Shown: positions 16,617 through 26,876, counted from the first letter of the stretch. The stretch: 33,782 nt of DNA from an uncultured Clostridia bacterium (GCA_947168005.1 CAMVKI010000006.1:1-33782); one strand, 5' to 3'. Notes: generated by a model from the letters alone, not told the origin. Numbers and translations: made by a program.

Positions 16617-17507
16617 ATGAAACGAAAACTTGAAGTGACTGAGCTGATCTTTAAGATCATCAGCTATACGCTGCTGACAGTATTTGCCCTCTGCTGTCTG
16701 TATCCCTTTGTCTACGCGATCAGCGCGGCGATCTCCGGCCGCTCCGCGGTGGAATACGGCTCTGTGGTGCTGTTCCCCAAGGACGTGCAGTTTGACGCCT
16801 TTGCCAAGATGTTCAGCGACAACATGTTCTGGAATTCCTATTCCAACACCCTGTTCCTGACGCTCTTCGGCACCATCTGGTCCATGCTGGTCGCCATTTT
16901 GGGCGCCTACGCTCTGTCCAAGCGCAGGCTGTTGTTCCGGACCTTCTTCAACTTCTTCCTGGTCTTTACCATGTGGTTCTCCGCCGGTATTGTTCCCCAG
17001 TACCTGAACTACCTGGCCACCAAGGATGTGTTCAACAGTGTGGGCATCATGGACGACAAGTGGCTCGTGGTCATTGCCATGGGCATGGCCGCCATGAACA
17101 TCATCCTGCTCCGCAACGCCTTTGAGGGAGTCCCCTCCGAGATCGAAGAGGCCGCCATTGTGGACGGCGCCTCCGAGGGCCAGGTCCTGACCCAGGTCTT
17201 TATCCCCATGAGCAAGTCCACCATCGCCACCGTGGCCCTGTTCTTCGCCATCTCCCGCTGGAACGGCTACTTCTGGGCCCGGCAGATGATCTCCAACTCC
17301 AACGAGCATCCGCTGCAGGTCTTCATCCGTCTGCGGCTGGAGCAGTACACCGACCCCGAGGTCATGGCGGGCTGGAACGAGAGCTTCGCCTCCGACTCCG
17401 TGATCTACGCGCTGATTGTCTGCTCCATCGTCCCCATCCTGATTATCTATCCCTTCATACAGAAGTACTTCGCCAAGGGCGTCAACGTCGGCGGCGTCAA
17501 GGAATGA
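16617..17507 (+). CDS. Carbohydrate ABC transporter permease (LplC/YtcP-like, CUT1)
   Basis: 296 aa; AISGRSAVEYGSVVLFPKDVQFDAFAKMF, EIEEAAIVDGASEGQVLTQVFIPMSKSTIATVALF. Confidence 0.93.
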   Translation: MKRKLEVTELIFKIISYTLLTVFALCCLYPFVYAISAAISGRSAVEYGSVVLFPKDVQFDAFAKMFSDNMFWNSYSNTLFLTLFGTIWSMLVAILGAYALSKRRLLFRTFFNFFLVFTMWFSAGIVPQYLNYLATKDVFNSVGIMDDKWLVVIAMGMAAMNIILLRNAFEGVPSEIEEAAIVDGASEGQVLTQVFIPMSKSTIATVALFFAISRWNGYFWARQMISNSNEHPLQVFIRLRLEQYTDPEVMAGWNESFASDSVIYALIVCSIVPILIIYPFIQKYFAKGVNVGGVKE

Positions 17508-17550
17508 TCCGACAGCTCCATTCTTTAAATTAATAATAAGGAGAAACACC

Positions 17551-19701
17551 ATGAAATCTATGAAGTCTCTGATTGCCATGCTGCTGGCAGTCGTCATGAT
17601 CGCCGCCCTGTTTGTGGGCTGCGGTCCCAGCATTACCGTCAACCCCGGCCAGACCAACGCCAACACCCCCGACGGGACCCAGGCCAACAACCCCGGCGGG
17701 AACACCGACATCGCCGCCGGCACCGTGCTGCGCATGGCCACCGGCTACAACTCCCCCAAGACCGGCCTGAGCTTCGACGCGGAGACCGCCGGCGAGGGCA
17801 TCACCCTGGCTGACGGCGTTACCTACCGCGCCGGCGACCTGAAGCCCACCTGGGTCGAGGTCGAGAAGATCCTCAACATCAAGATCGAGGACAAGTACCA
17901 GGGCAACGGCGCCTCCGCCGAGTTCGACTACTGGAAAGAGCGCCTGGGCGAGGTGGACCTGGTTTCCGGCACCGCCTCCAAGCTGTCCGAGAACGGCGAG
18001 GCCGGCTCTCTGATTAACCTGACCGACTATCTGGATCAGATGCCCAACTTCAAGGCCTATCTGGACGCCAACCCCATCGTGAAGCTGTCCATCGTCGGCA
18101 ACACCGACACCGGCGCCATCTACTTCAGCCCCTACTTCGACGGCGTGAACGACATCGAGCGTATGCCTCTGATGCGTGTGGACTGGGTCCAGAAGCTGCT
18201 TGACGGCGAGGGCGAGTTCGCCGCCGACGCCTCCAAGAAGCTGGCCGCCCCCGCGTATGAGCCCTACATGCCCACCTCCGGCTCCGTCACCGTGGACGTG
18301 GTCAACAAGGACGGCACCGCCGCCGAGACCGTGACCAAGAACTACGACGCCGCCGGCAACATCATCGACAACATGAACAAGGCCGGCGAGCTGGACGGCG
18401 TGGCCGCTGTCAACATGCTCCGCAAGTACATCGACGAGGCCTATGCCGGCTACTACGGCACCGCCCGCTCCGACCTCTTCGTGGGTCAGAACGCCGCCTG
18501 GGACGCCGACGAGCTGGTCGCTCTGCTCCGCTGCGTCGTCGCCAACCCCCAGACCCTCAACGGCACCGATTCCGTCCAGGGCCTCTTCTCCCGTGAGGAC
18601 GACAACAACCAGCGCCGCGTGGATATGTTCCGCTTTGCCGGTCACCTCTTCGGCGTCCGCGGCCTGGAGTCCCGTCAGGACTACCTCTACGTCGGCACCG
18701 ACGGCGCCCTGCACGACGCCCGCCAGGAGGAGGACACCTACAAGGCCATTGAGCGGATGAACGCCATGGTCAAGGAAGGCCTGATTTCCAAGGCTTTCAT
18801 CGATATGTCCACCGAGAACTCCGGCACCTACCTGGAGAACGACCTGGGCTTCATGCACTACGACTACAACCAGACCCAGACCATCCTGAACGACACCAAG
18901 CTGCAGGAAGGCGAGAAGTACATGGCCGTTATGGTCCCCGTGGCCAAGTGGTTCGACGGCTCCGATCCCAACGGCGTGTTCATGCACTTCACCGAGTCCT
19001 GGCGCTCCGTCAAGACCGACGGCTGGGGCATCTCCAAGGCCGGCGTGGGCAATGACACCAACAAGCTGAACGCCGCCCTCGCTCTGATCGACTACGCCTA
19101 CTCCGAGAAGGGCCAGATCCTCATGAGCTACGGCCCCGACGCCTTCATCAAGACCAACGCCGACGGCAGCTACGTCACCTTCGACTTCAACGGCAAGCAG
19201 ATGCCCGTCATCGCCGACGCCACCAAGGCGGAGCTTTGGGAAAAGGCCAACGGCAACTACACCAACTACGCCCGTATGTACCTGGGCTCCACCCTGAGCT
19301 TCGTCAAGAGCCAGGCCTTCGAGTATCAGTGCACCACCGACATCGGCCAGGAAGGCGCCGGCCACATCTCCAACGCCATCAAGCTGGGCGTCATCAAGCA
19401 CCCCGCTCTGGAGCTGGCTGAGAACTCCTGGTACACCTCCATTCCCACCGTCCTGCCCACCACCACCGTTGAGAACACCCAGATCGGCGGCTACACCGAG
19501 CTGACCGAGAAGTTCTCCCAGCAGAAGGGCGGCGACAACATCCTGGTCAACCTGATCGTCAACGGCTACACCGACGCCAACATGAGCGACGCCGCCTCCG
19601 CGGCCGCCTATGTGACCAACACCTGGAACGGCAAGCAGTATCTTGCCATCAAGCAGGGCGCCTGGGAGCGGGACGTCGAGTACTACCAGACCGTCAAGTG
19701 A
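17551..19701 (+). CDS. Extracellular solute-binding lipoprotein of the ABC transporter
   Basis: 716 aa; signal peptide with LFVGC lipobox; large SBP of the LplA/YtcQ type; directly after two permease genes. Confidence 0.9.
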   Translation: MKSMKSLIAMLLAVVMIAALFVGCGPSITVNPGQTNANTPDGTQANNPGGNTDIAAGTVLRMATGYNSPKTGLSFDAETAGEGITLADGVTYRAGDLKPTWVEVEKILNIKIEDKYQGNGASAEFDYWKERLGEVDLVSGTASKLSENGEAGSLINLTDYLDQMPNFKAYLDANPIVKLSIVGNTDTGAIYFSPYFDGVNDIERMPLMRVDWVQKLLDGEGEFAADASKKLAAPAYEPYMPTSGSVTVDVVNKDGTAAETVTKNYDAAGNIIDNMNKAGELDGVAAVNMLRKYIDEAYAGYYGTARSDLFVGQNAAWDADELVALLRCVVANPQTLNGTDSVQGLFSREDDNNQRRVDMFRFAGHLFGVRGLESRQDYLYVGTDGALHDARQEEDTYKAIERMNAMVKEGLISKAFIDMSTENSGTYLENDLGFMHYDYNQTQTILNDTKLQEGEKYMAVMVPVAKWFDGSDPNGVFMHFTESWRSVKTDGWGISKAGVGNDTNKLNAALALIDYAYSEKGQILMSYGPDAFIKTNADGSYVTFDFNGKQMPVIADATKAELWEKANGNYTNYARMYLGSTLSFVKSQAFEYQCTTDIGQEGAGHISNAIKLGVIKHPALELAENSWYTSIPTVLPTTTVENTQIGGYTELTEKFSQQKGGDNILVNLIVNGYTDANMSDAASAAAYVTNTWNGKQYLAIKQGAWERDVEYYQTVK

Positions 19702-19790
19702 TCTCACGCAGGGGCGTGACGCGGCTGCAGCTTCGGAGCGCAGAGGCGTTCCGGAGCGCGGCGGCGCAACATTAACAAGGGGAGGTCATC

Positions 19791-20381
19791 ATGTATAAAA
19801 AACAGTTGACAGTCCAGAAGATCCTCTGTCTGGCAGCGGTGATTGTCAGCGCGCTGGTGTTTGTCTATTCTCTCGGGATCATGACCGACCTGTACGACAG
19901 CCTGTACGATACCATGCGCAACCCGAACAACCTCCTGAAGACAGACGTGCCGGGCTCCATCGTGTACTACAACATGCAGGAGTTCAACCGGATGTTTACG
20001 ATCTACAGCATCGGACTCATCCTGCTGGCGGTTCTTCTGTTCATCACCAACACCCATAAGCGCAGAAGATACTACATCGGCAACTACGCCGCCACCGGCC
20101 TCTTTGCCGTCGGCGCAGTGGCGATCTCCGTCTTCGGCCACACCTATATCGAAATCTTCAAGCAGCAGTTCCTCCAGGTGGATTTCGCGGCGCTCAAGGA
20201 GCACGCGGAGCTCTGGGGCACACTGTACACCGAATCCACATTCTGGTTCGACGTCCATTATCTGGTCTTCGGCCTGGTCCTGCTGGCCGCCGTTCTGCTG
20301 GTCTGCAACGCCGTATGGAAAATGCGGCTCATGAAGGCGGAGACAGCCCTGGTCGAGGAGGGAAGGAGGAAGACGGCATGA
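19791..20381 (+). CDS. Small four-helix membrane protein of unknown function
   Basis: 196 aa; four hydrophobic segments with a basic loop (NTHKRRRYY); GGGGAGG RBS. Confidence 0.8.
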   Translation: MYKKQLTVQKILCLAAVIVSALVFVYSLGIMTDLYDSLYDTMRNPNNLLKTDVPGSIVYYNMQEFNRMFTIYSIGLILLAVLLFITNTHKRRRYYIGNYAATGLFAVGAVAISVFGHTYIEIFKQQFLQVDFAALKEHAELWGTLYTESTFWFDVHYLVFGLVLLAAVLLVCNAVWKMRLMKAETALVEEGRRKTA

Positions 20382-20869
20382 ATCAAGACGAACGCAGCAT
20401 CAGCCGCGACCGGATGCGGTATATCAAGAACTCCGCCTCCTCCCGTCTGTGCTATCTGGCGATTCTGTTTAACGTGTTCTACTTCGTGAGCATCTGCAAG
20501 TCCGACGTGGGCGTGTACTACTACAACATCCTCATCGGCGGCGTGATCCTCTACAATCTGTTCTTCATGCTGGCCGTCTTCCTGGCCTCCGAGGGCGTCA
20601 AGAACTACAAGCGGGATTATTCCTTCCTGCTCCTCGCCCTGGGCGTCGGACAGATCCTTCGCTTTTTCGTGATTCCCATGCATGCCCACAGTGAGACGAC
20701 GGTGGTCAACGGCGCCGAGACTCTGGTCATGCGTGACGGACAGTTCATTCGCGTAGCCATCTATCTGGCTGTCTCCGCCGTCTGTCTCATTGCGGCGGCG
20801 CTGATCAACCTCTACAAGTGCAGAGAGTTGAGCGAGCACCAGAAGAGCCTGGCCGCGCAGACCGCATAA
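20378..20869 (+). CDS. Small four-helix membrane protein of unknown function
   Basis: 163 aa; start ATG overlaps the preceding stop (ATGA); four hydrophobic segments. Confidence 0.8.
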   Translation: MNQDERSISRDRMRYIKNSASSRLCYLAILFNVFYFVSICKSDVGVYYYNILIGGVILYNLFFMLAVFLASEGVKNYKRDYSFLLLALGVGQILRFFVIPMHAHSETTVVNGAETLVMRDGQFIRVAIYLAVSAVCLIAAALINLYKCRELSEHQKSLAAQTA

Positions 20870-20881
20870 GGAGATGAAGTT

Positions 20882-21964
20882 ATGGCAACGCTGAGCTTAC
20901 AGCATATCGATAAGATATATGATAACAACGTTCAGGCGGTCTATGACTTCAATCTGGACGTCAAGGACGGCGAGCTGATCGTCCTCGTGGGTCCCTCCGG
21001 CTGCGGCAAGTCCACCACCCTCCGCATGGTGGCCGGCCTGGAGGACATCTCCAACGGCAAGCTGCTGCTGGACGGCAGGGACATCACCCAGACCCCCGCC
21101 AAGGACCGGGATATGGCGATGGTTTTCCAGAGCTATGCGCTCTACGGTCACATGACCATCTACGAAAACATGGCCTTCTCCCTGACCCTTCGCAAGGAAA
21201 ACCCCAACGTCATCCACAAGAAGGTGCTGGCCGCGGCCGAGGTCCTGGGCCTCACCAGCCAGCTCAACAAAAAACCCGCCCAGCTCTCCGGCGGCCAGCG
21301 GCAGCGCGTGGCTATGGGCCGTTCCATCGTGCGGAACCCCAAGGTCTTCCTCTTCGACGAGCCTCTGTCCAACCTGGACGCCAAGCTCAGAGGCGCGACC
21401 CGCCGGGAGATCCTCCTGCTCCACAAGCGGCTGCAGGCCACCATGCTCTACGTCACCCACGACCAGACCGAGGCCCTGACCCTGGCGGACCGGATCGTCT
21501 GCATGTCCATGGGCCACGTCCAGCAGGTCGGCACGCCCTTAGAGCTCTACGATTCCCCCAACAACATCTTTGTCGCCAGCTTCATCGGCCTGCCCCCCAT
21601 GAACTTCTTTGACGTGAAGGTGGGCGAGGGCAAGCTCGAGGGCAAGGGCTTCAGCGTGAAGCTCGACGCCGAGGAGCAGAAGCGCCTGGCCGCCTACAAG
21701 GGAAAGGAAATCACCCTGGGCGTCCGTCCCGAGGACATCGTCGAGGGACCCGACATTCCCGCCCTGGTCACCACCAATGAGAACCTGGGCATGAATACCC
21801 TGGTCCACGGCAACATCACCGCCCCCGACGCGCCGGCGCAGAAGATCGTTGCCAAGCTCAAGGGCTGGGCCAACTACAAGAACGGCGATACGGTGAAGTT
21901 CAGCTTCCAGCGGAAGCACTTCTTCGACAAGGAGACCACCAACGCCATCCGAGGGGAGGGATAA
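20882..21964 (+). CDS. ABC transporter ATP-binding protein (UgpC/MsmK-like)
   Basis: 360 aa; Walker A GPSGCGKST, LSGGQRQR, Walker B VFLFDEPLSNLD, C-terminal TOBE-like region. Confidence 0.95.
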   Translation: MATLSLQHIDKIYDNNVQAVYDFNLDVKDGELIVLVGPSGCGKSTTLRMVAGLEDISNGKLLLDGRDITQTPAKDRDMAMVFQSYALYGHMTIYENMAFSLTLRKENPNVIHKKVLAAAEVLGLTSQLNKKPAQLSGGQRQRVAMGRSIVRNPKVFLFDEPLSNLDAKLRGATRREILLLHKRLQATMLYVTHDQTEALTLADRIVCMSMGHVQQVGTPLELYDSPNNIFVASFIGLPPMNFFDVKVGEGKLEGKGFSVKLDAEEQKRLAAYKGKEITLGVRPEDIVEGPDIPALVTTNENLGMNTLVHGNITAPDAPAQKIVAKLKGWANYKNGDTVKFSFQRKHFFDKETTNAIRGEG

Positions 21965-21966
21965 GC

Positions 21967-22569
21967 ATGGCGAATCAGACAATGACTCAAAGCGCTGAGC
22001 CGAAGCAGAAGAAGGGCTTCAAGGCCTGGCTCAAGGAGCGCTGGCGCAAGTTCCTGGTGGCGCTCAAGCGCAGACCGCAGCGGATCCCCCTGGTCATGCT
22101 TTGCATTACCTTCCTCTATTACGCCCTGAACATGACCACCTTCTCCAACACCACGGCGAAGATCCAGGGCAGCGGCATGGGCCTGTGCGGCTTCTGCGTG
22201 ATGCTGTTCTCCATGCTGTCCTTCATGTGCTGCATGAACGCCTTCCCCTACCGCAAGAAGGTGAACAAGCCCATGCTGATTTTGCTGCTGGTGATGTTCG
22301 CCATCATTGCCGCGGCGGACGTGATTTACATGAACGCCATCGTCTCCGCCGTGACCCGGGCCGAGAACCCCATCGTGGTCACGGAGGCCACAGCCTATAT
22401 CGCCTATGCGGATTACTACTGCAAGGTGCATCTGGTGCTGCTGGCGATTACGGCAGCCCTCGTCCTGCTGCTGCCGGTGTACTCCAAGTGGATCCGCAAG
22501 ATCAAGACCTCCATCGAGGTGGAAGACAACGGTGAAATGGGAGCCATCGACATCTCCGGCGAGAATTGA
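21967..22569 (+). CDS. Small four-helix membrane protein of unknown function
   Basis: 200 aa; four hydrophobic segments with basic loop (PYRKKVNK). Confidence 0.8.
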   Translation: MANQTMTQSAEPKQKKGFKAWLKERWRKFLVALKRRPQRIPLVMLCITFLYYALNMTTFSNTTAKIQGSGMGLCGFCVMLFSMLSFMCCMNAFPYRKKVNKPMLILLLVMFAIIAAADVIYMNAIVSAVTRAENPIVVTEATAYIAYADYYCKVHLVLLAITAALVLLLPVYSKWIRKIKTSIEVEDNGEMGAIDISGEN

Positions 22570-22639
22570 TTACTGATTGATTTTGGACGCGGAGGCGGAG
22601 AACGCTCCGCCTCCCGTCCGCCGACCGACAGGTGATACT

Positions 22640-23260
22640 ATGAGCAAGAAAACCCGGATCCCGCGAAAGCCCGAGGTGGAGAAGGAAGCGGATTACTACG
22701 CGCTGAAAACCGACGCCGTGCAGGCTCTGGTGGAGGCCAACGAGGAGAACTCCCCGGAGGTCTCCGAGGAGGAGCTGCGCCAATATCAGTCCCACCGCAA
22801 GCTGAAGCTGGCGGACTGGGTCAAGCTGCTGCTGATCAAGTGGTGGTTTGCCGGCGCCTGCTGCTTCTTCATCCTCTGGGGGCTGGGAACCTATCTGGCG
22901 GATTTTCTGGATACCCTTCTTGTGATGGGAATCGCCATGGGCATTGTGACCGATATTCTGACGAACAACGCCCTGCGCTTCTTTGAAAAGGAAAAGGGAG
23001 AAGCAAACCGCTGGATCATGGTCACCAAGCGAGGCTTTGTCAGCTTCCCGCTGAACATTCTCTACGCCTTCGTGGTGCTGCTCCTGGTGTGTCTGCTCTA
23101 TGAGGGCGTCAACCGCCTCCTCGCGGCGGTCACCGGCCAGCCCGAGCGCGTCTTTCTGGGCGTGGAGCCCATCGTCTTCGGGCTCTTCTGGCTGGGCGCG
23201 GATCTGCTGCTGATCTGGCTGAAAAACCTGCTGGTCAAGCGTTTTCACAAGCAAGCTTAA
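22640..23260 (+). CDS. Membrane protein of unknown function
   Basis: 206 aa from MSKKTRIPRKPEVEKEADYYALKTDAVQ; charged N-terminus then 3-4 helices. Confidence 0.75.
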   Translation: MSKKTRIPRKPEVEKEADYYALKTDAVQALVEANEENSPEVSEEELRQYQSHRKLKLADWVKLLLIKWWFAGACCFFILWGLGTYLADFLDTLLVMGIAMGIVTDILTNNALRFFEKEKGEANRWIMVTKRGFVSFPLNILYAFVVLLLVCLLYEGVNRLLAAVTGQPERVFLGVEPIVFGLFWLGADLLLIWLKNLLVKRFHKQA

Positions 23261-23278
23261 GAGCAAGGAGGGCGTTCC

Positions 23279-24844
23279 ATGGTTCGTACACGCTACATCG
23301 GAAGCAGCTCCGTCTGCTTCGAGCTGGACAATCACGAACCCTATTACAGCCCCGCGGAATACGAGGTCCTGTTGGATGGAGTCTCCGTGCTCCGCGGCGG
23401 CACAAACGTATTTTCTCTCTTTGACCTGAAACCGGACACGGCGTATCAGGGAGAGCTCCGCTTTCCCGATCACGCGGAGGCCTTCGGCTTCCGCACGGCG
23501 GCGGAGCGCTGCTGCGTCAACGTCCGCGCCTTCGGCGCGGCGGGGGACGGGCAGCATGAGGATACGGCGGCCATTCAGGCGGCCATCAACTGCCTGCCCG
23601 AGGGCAGCCGGCTCTACTTCCCGGCGGGGACCTATCTGACCCTGCCCCTGACGCTCCGCAGCCATATCACCCTCGAGCTCTCCGAGGGCGCGGTGATTCT
23701 GGGCTCCACGGAGCGGAAGCGCTATCCGATCCTTTCTGCCTGGGCGGAGGACCGGATCAACGGCGCGGAGCTGCCTTTGGTGGCCTGGGAGGGCAACGAG
23801 GTCCCGACCTATCAGAGCCTGATCCACGGCTCCTACTGCGAGGACGTAGCCATCGTGGGCAAGGGCCGGATCGACGGCAACGCCCAGAACGGCGACTGGT
23901 GGCGGGAGTTCAAGAACTTCCCGACGGCCAGACCCCGGGCGGTCTTCTTCAACCGCTGCCGGAATGTGACGCTCCACGGCGTCACGGTGGCGAACAGCCC
24001 CTCCTGGAACATTCATCCCCTGTTCAGCCAGAACGTGGGTCTCTATGACATCTTTATCACCGCCCCGAAGGACAGCCCCAACACCGACGCCATCGACCCC
24101 GAGAGCTGCGACGGCGTGGAGATCATCGGCTGCCGCTTCTCCGTGGGCGACGACTGCATCGCCGTCAAGTCCGGCAAGATCGACATGGGCCGCAAGTACA
24201 AGACCCCGGCGGACCACCACACCGTCCGCAACTGCCTCATGCAGTTCGGCCACGGGGCCCTGACCCTGGGCAGCGAGCTGGCGGCGGGCATCCGGAACGT
24301 ATCGGTGACCCAGTGCGTCTTCAAGGCCACGGACCGGGGCCTGCGGATCAAGTCCCGGCGGGGCCGGGGCAAGGACAGTCTGATCACCAACGTGGAGTTC
24401 GACAACATCCGCATGGAAAAGGTTCTGACGCCCATCGTCATCAACCTGTGGTATAATTGCTGTGACCCGGACCGCTACAGCGAGTACGTCTGGTGCCGGG
24501 ACCCTCTGCCCATCGACGACCGGACGCCGCGCATGGGCGCCTTCCGCTTCCATAACATGGTCTGCACCGACGCCGAGGTGGCAGCCTGCTACATCGACGG
24601 CCTGACCGAGAGCCCCATCGAGCGGGTGGAGCTGGAGAACATCTCCGTCTCCTTCGCGCCGGACGCGAAGCCCGGCGTCCCCGCCATGCAGAACTTCGCC
24701 GAGAAGCGCTGCCGGCTGGGCCTGTACCTGAACAACGTCCGGGAGGTCCTGGTCAAAAACGTGACCGTCCGCGGCGCCGAGGGCGAGGCCCTGATCACCG
24801 GAAACTGCGGCGAGGTCGTAACGGAGGGATTGAAACAGCTATGA
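23279..24844 (+). CDS. GH28 family polygalacturonase-type glycoside hydrolase with N-terminal Fn3-like domain, no visible signal peptide
   Basis: 521 aa; NTDAIDPESCDGVEI, VGDDCIAVKSG, FGHGALTLGSE, RGLRIKSRRGRGK motifs; RBS AAGGAGGG. Confidence 0.95.
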   Translation: MVRTRYIGSSSVCFELDNHEPYYSPAEYEVLLDGVSVLRGGTNVFSLFDLKPDTAYQGELRFPDHAEAFGFRTAAERCCVNVRAFGAAGDGQHEDTAAIQAAINCLPEGSRLYFPAGTYLTLPLTLRSHITLELSEGAVILGSTERKRYPILSAWAEDRINGAELPLVAWEGNEVPTYQSLIHGSYCEDVAIVGKGRIDGNAQNGDWWREFKNFPTARPRAVFFNRCRNVTLHGVTVANSPSWNIHPLFSQNVGLYDIFITAPKDSPNTDAIDPESCDGVEIIGCRFSVGDDCIAVKSGKIDMGRKYKTPADHHTVRNCLMQFGHGALTLGSELAAGIRNVSVTQCVFKATDRGLRIKSRRGRGKDSLITNVEFDNIRMEKVLTPIVINLWYNCCDPDRYSEYVWCRDPLPIDDRTPRMGAFRFHNMVCTDAEVAACYIDGLTESPIERVELENISVSFAPDAKPGVPAMQNFAEKRCRLGLYLNNVREVLVKNVTVRGAEGEALITGNCGEVVTEGLKQL

Positions 24845-25968
24845 CAGATTACGGAAGAATCGACGCCTACGTGCTCCAGCTCATCGAGCGCTCCACCCCG
24901 GAGCGCACGGCCTGGAACCTGGAAAAGCTCCGGGAGGGCAAAACCGTCAGCTGGAACTACATCGACGGCTGTATGCTCAACTGTCTGCTGGAGCTCAGCC
25001 GCATCACCGGCGACGAGCGATACGCCGCCTTCGTGGAGCGGGTTGCCGACCACTTCGTGGCCGAGGACGGGACCATCCGCACCCTCCGGCCCGAAAAGGC
25101 CAACCTCGACGACATCAACGAGGGGCGCATCCTGTTTGAACTGCATCAAAAGACCGGAAACCCGAAGTACCGTCTGGCCGCGGACCGGCTGCGGCAGATG
25201 CTCCGGGACCAGCCCAGAACCTTTGAGGGGAACTTCTGGCACAAGGCCATCTATCCCAATCAGGTCTGGCTGGACGGCATCTACATGGCCCAGCCCTTCT
25301 ACGCCCTGTATGAAAAGCACTTCGGCTCCGGCGACTATTCGGACATCATCCGGCAGATCGAGACCGTCCGGGCCCGGATGTACAGCCCCGAAAAGGGCCT
25401 GTACTACCACGGCTACGACGCCTCGAAGACCGCCTTCTGGGCCGATCCCGAGACCGGCTGCTCCAAAAACTTCTGGCTCCGCTCCCTGGGCTGGTTCAGC
25501 GTGGCCCTGGCGGACCTGATGGAGATCCTTCCCGAGACGGAGCGGGGCCCCCTGGCCGCGATCTTCGTCGAGCTGATGGGCAATCTCCGCGCCTATGCCG
25601 ACACGGAGACCGGCATGTACTGGCAGGTTCCGGATCAGCCGGGCAGGGAAGGGAACTACCTGGAGACCAGCGGCAGCGCCATGCTCAGCTACGCCATGCT
25701 CAAGGGCGCCCGCCTGGGCCTGCTGGGTTCGGAGTACCGCGCCCTGGGCGACAAAAGCTTCCACGGCATCCTGGACCGCTATCTGCGCTTCACCGACGAG
25801 GGCCTGGACCTGGGCGGCATCTGCCTGGTGGCCGGCCTCGGCCCGGAGAACAACCGGCGCAGAGACGGGTCCTACGAATACTACATCTCCGAGCCCGTCG
25901 TCCAGAACGACGCAAAGGGCGTCGCGCCCTTCGTTCTGGCCTATACGGAGATCAAGCGCCAAGCCTGA
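24841..25968 (+). CDS. GH105 unsaturated rhamnogalacturonyl/galacturonyl hydrolase
   Basis: 375 aa; WHKAIYPNQVWLDGIYMAQPFYALYEK, FWLRSLGWFSVALADLMEILPE; ATGA overlap with GH28 gene. Confidence 0.93.
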   Translation: MTDYGRIDAYVLQLIERSTPERTAWNLEKLREGKTVSWNYIDGCMLNCLLELSRITGDERYAAFVERVADHFVAEDGTIRTLRPEKANLDDINEGRILFELHQKTGNPKYRLAADRLRQMLRDQPRTFEGNFWHKAIYPNQVWLDGIYMAQPFYALYEKHFGSGDYSDIIRQIETVRARMYSPEKGLYYHGYDASKTAFWADPETGCSKNFWLRSLGWFSVALADLMEILPETERGPLAAIFVELMGNLRAYADTETGMYWQVPDQPGREGNYLETSGSAMLSYAMLKGARLGLLGSEYRALGDKSFHGILDRYLRFTDEGLDLGGICLVAGLGPENNRRRDGSYEYYISEPVVQNDAKGVAPFVLAYTEIKRQA

Positions 25969-26030
25969 GACCTGATTTCAGGAAGCGCAGATTCCTTTCA
26001 TGGGCAGGCAAGCGATTCCGCCCGCAGAGA

Positions 26031-26855
26031 GTGAGGATGTTTATGATAGAGGTCCTGTTTGTCGGAAAGCACGCAAAGACGCTAAACGTGGCGCGGCATT
26101 TCCATACCAGCTGGGAGCTGATCTACTGCACCGGCGGCAGCGGCGAGATGGTTTTTAACCGACTTGTGATCCCGTATCAGGAGGACAGTCTGCTGGTTAT
26201 CCCGCCCCGGGTCCCGCACGCCAACCGCAGCCAGAACGGCTTCACCAACATCCATATGAATATCGCCACGGATGAAGTAAGCATTCCGCTGAACGAGCCC
26301 TTCCTGCTGCAGGCGGAGAAGGGAGGCTATCTGGGGAACGCCTTTGACGCCGCCTTCTATTACTATTCCAACGGCGGCGCCGGACAGACCCGGATCCTCC
26401 ATCTCTACGCGCAGCTCATCGTGGCGATGACAAAGACTATGAATACAGATTATATCCACAGCGACGTCGTGCGCTGCGTGACGGATCACATCCTCCGGAA
26501 CTATCCGGACGCTGGCTTTGATCTGAACGCCTATCTGCGGAGTCTGCCCTTCAGCGCGGAATATCTGACACGTCTGTTCAAGAAGGAGATGGGCATGACG
26601 CCGCGGCAGTATCTGACGGACCGCCGCCTGGAGAACGCCGCCAGCTCCCTTGCGCTGCTGGACGGCAGCCTGAGCGTCTCGCAAATCGCCCACCAGTGCG
26701 GCTTCAGCGACGCGCTGTACTTCTCCAAGGTGTTCAAGCAGCGCTACGGAGTCTCCCCCAAAAACTACCGCCCGTCGAATTCCATCCTTCCGAACACGGA
26801 TTCCGACGGTATCAAAACGATTCTGAACGACGATTCAGAATTTGCTTCATCCTAA
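26031..26855 (+). CDS. AraC family transcriptional regulator with N-terminal cupin domain
   Basis: Up to 274 aa (start may be the ATG at 26043); HFHTSWELIYCTGGSG cupin motif and C-terminal AraC HTH ending FSKVFKQRYGVSPKNYR. Confidence 0.92.
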   Translation: MRMFMIEVLFVGKHAKTLNVARHFHTSWELIYCTGGSGEMVFNRLVIPYQEDSLLVIPPRVPHANRSQNGFTNIHMNIATDEVSIPLNEPFLLQAEKGGYLGNAFDAAFYYYSNGGAGQTRILHLYAQLIVAMTKTMNTDYIHSDVVRCVTDHILRNYPDAGFDLNAYLRSLPFSAEYLTRLFKKEMGMTPRQYLTDRRLENAASSLALLDGSLSVSQIAHQCGFSDALYFSKVFKQRYGVSPKNYRPSNSILPNTDSDGIKTILNDDSEFASS

Positions 26856-26876
26856 CTTGTGTGAGGAGGCAGAAAC

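Noticed and set aside
17530-19707. 725-aa antisense ORF opposite the solute-binding protein gene
   Set aside because: Same GC-bias artefact, mirrors the sense reading frame; sense strand has lipobox, RBS and operon context.
19704-19719. Short hairpin tcacgc-aggg-gcgtga after the solute-binding protein gene
   Set aside because: Only 6 bp and no T tract; could stabilize the mRNA end but too weak to call.
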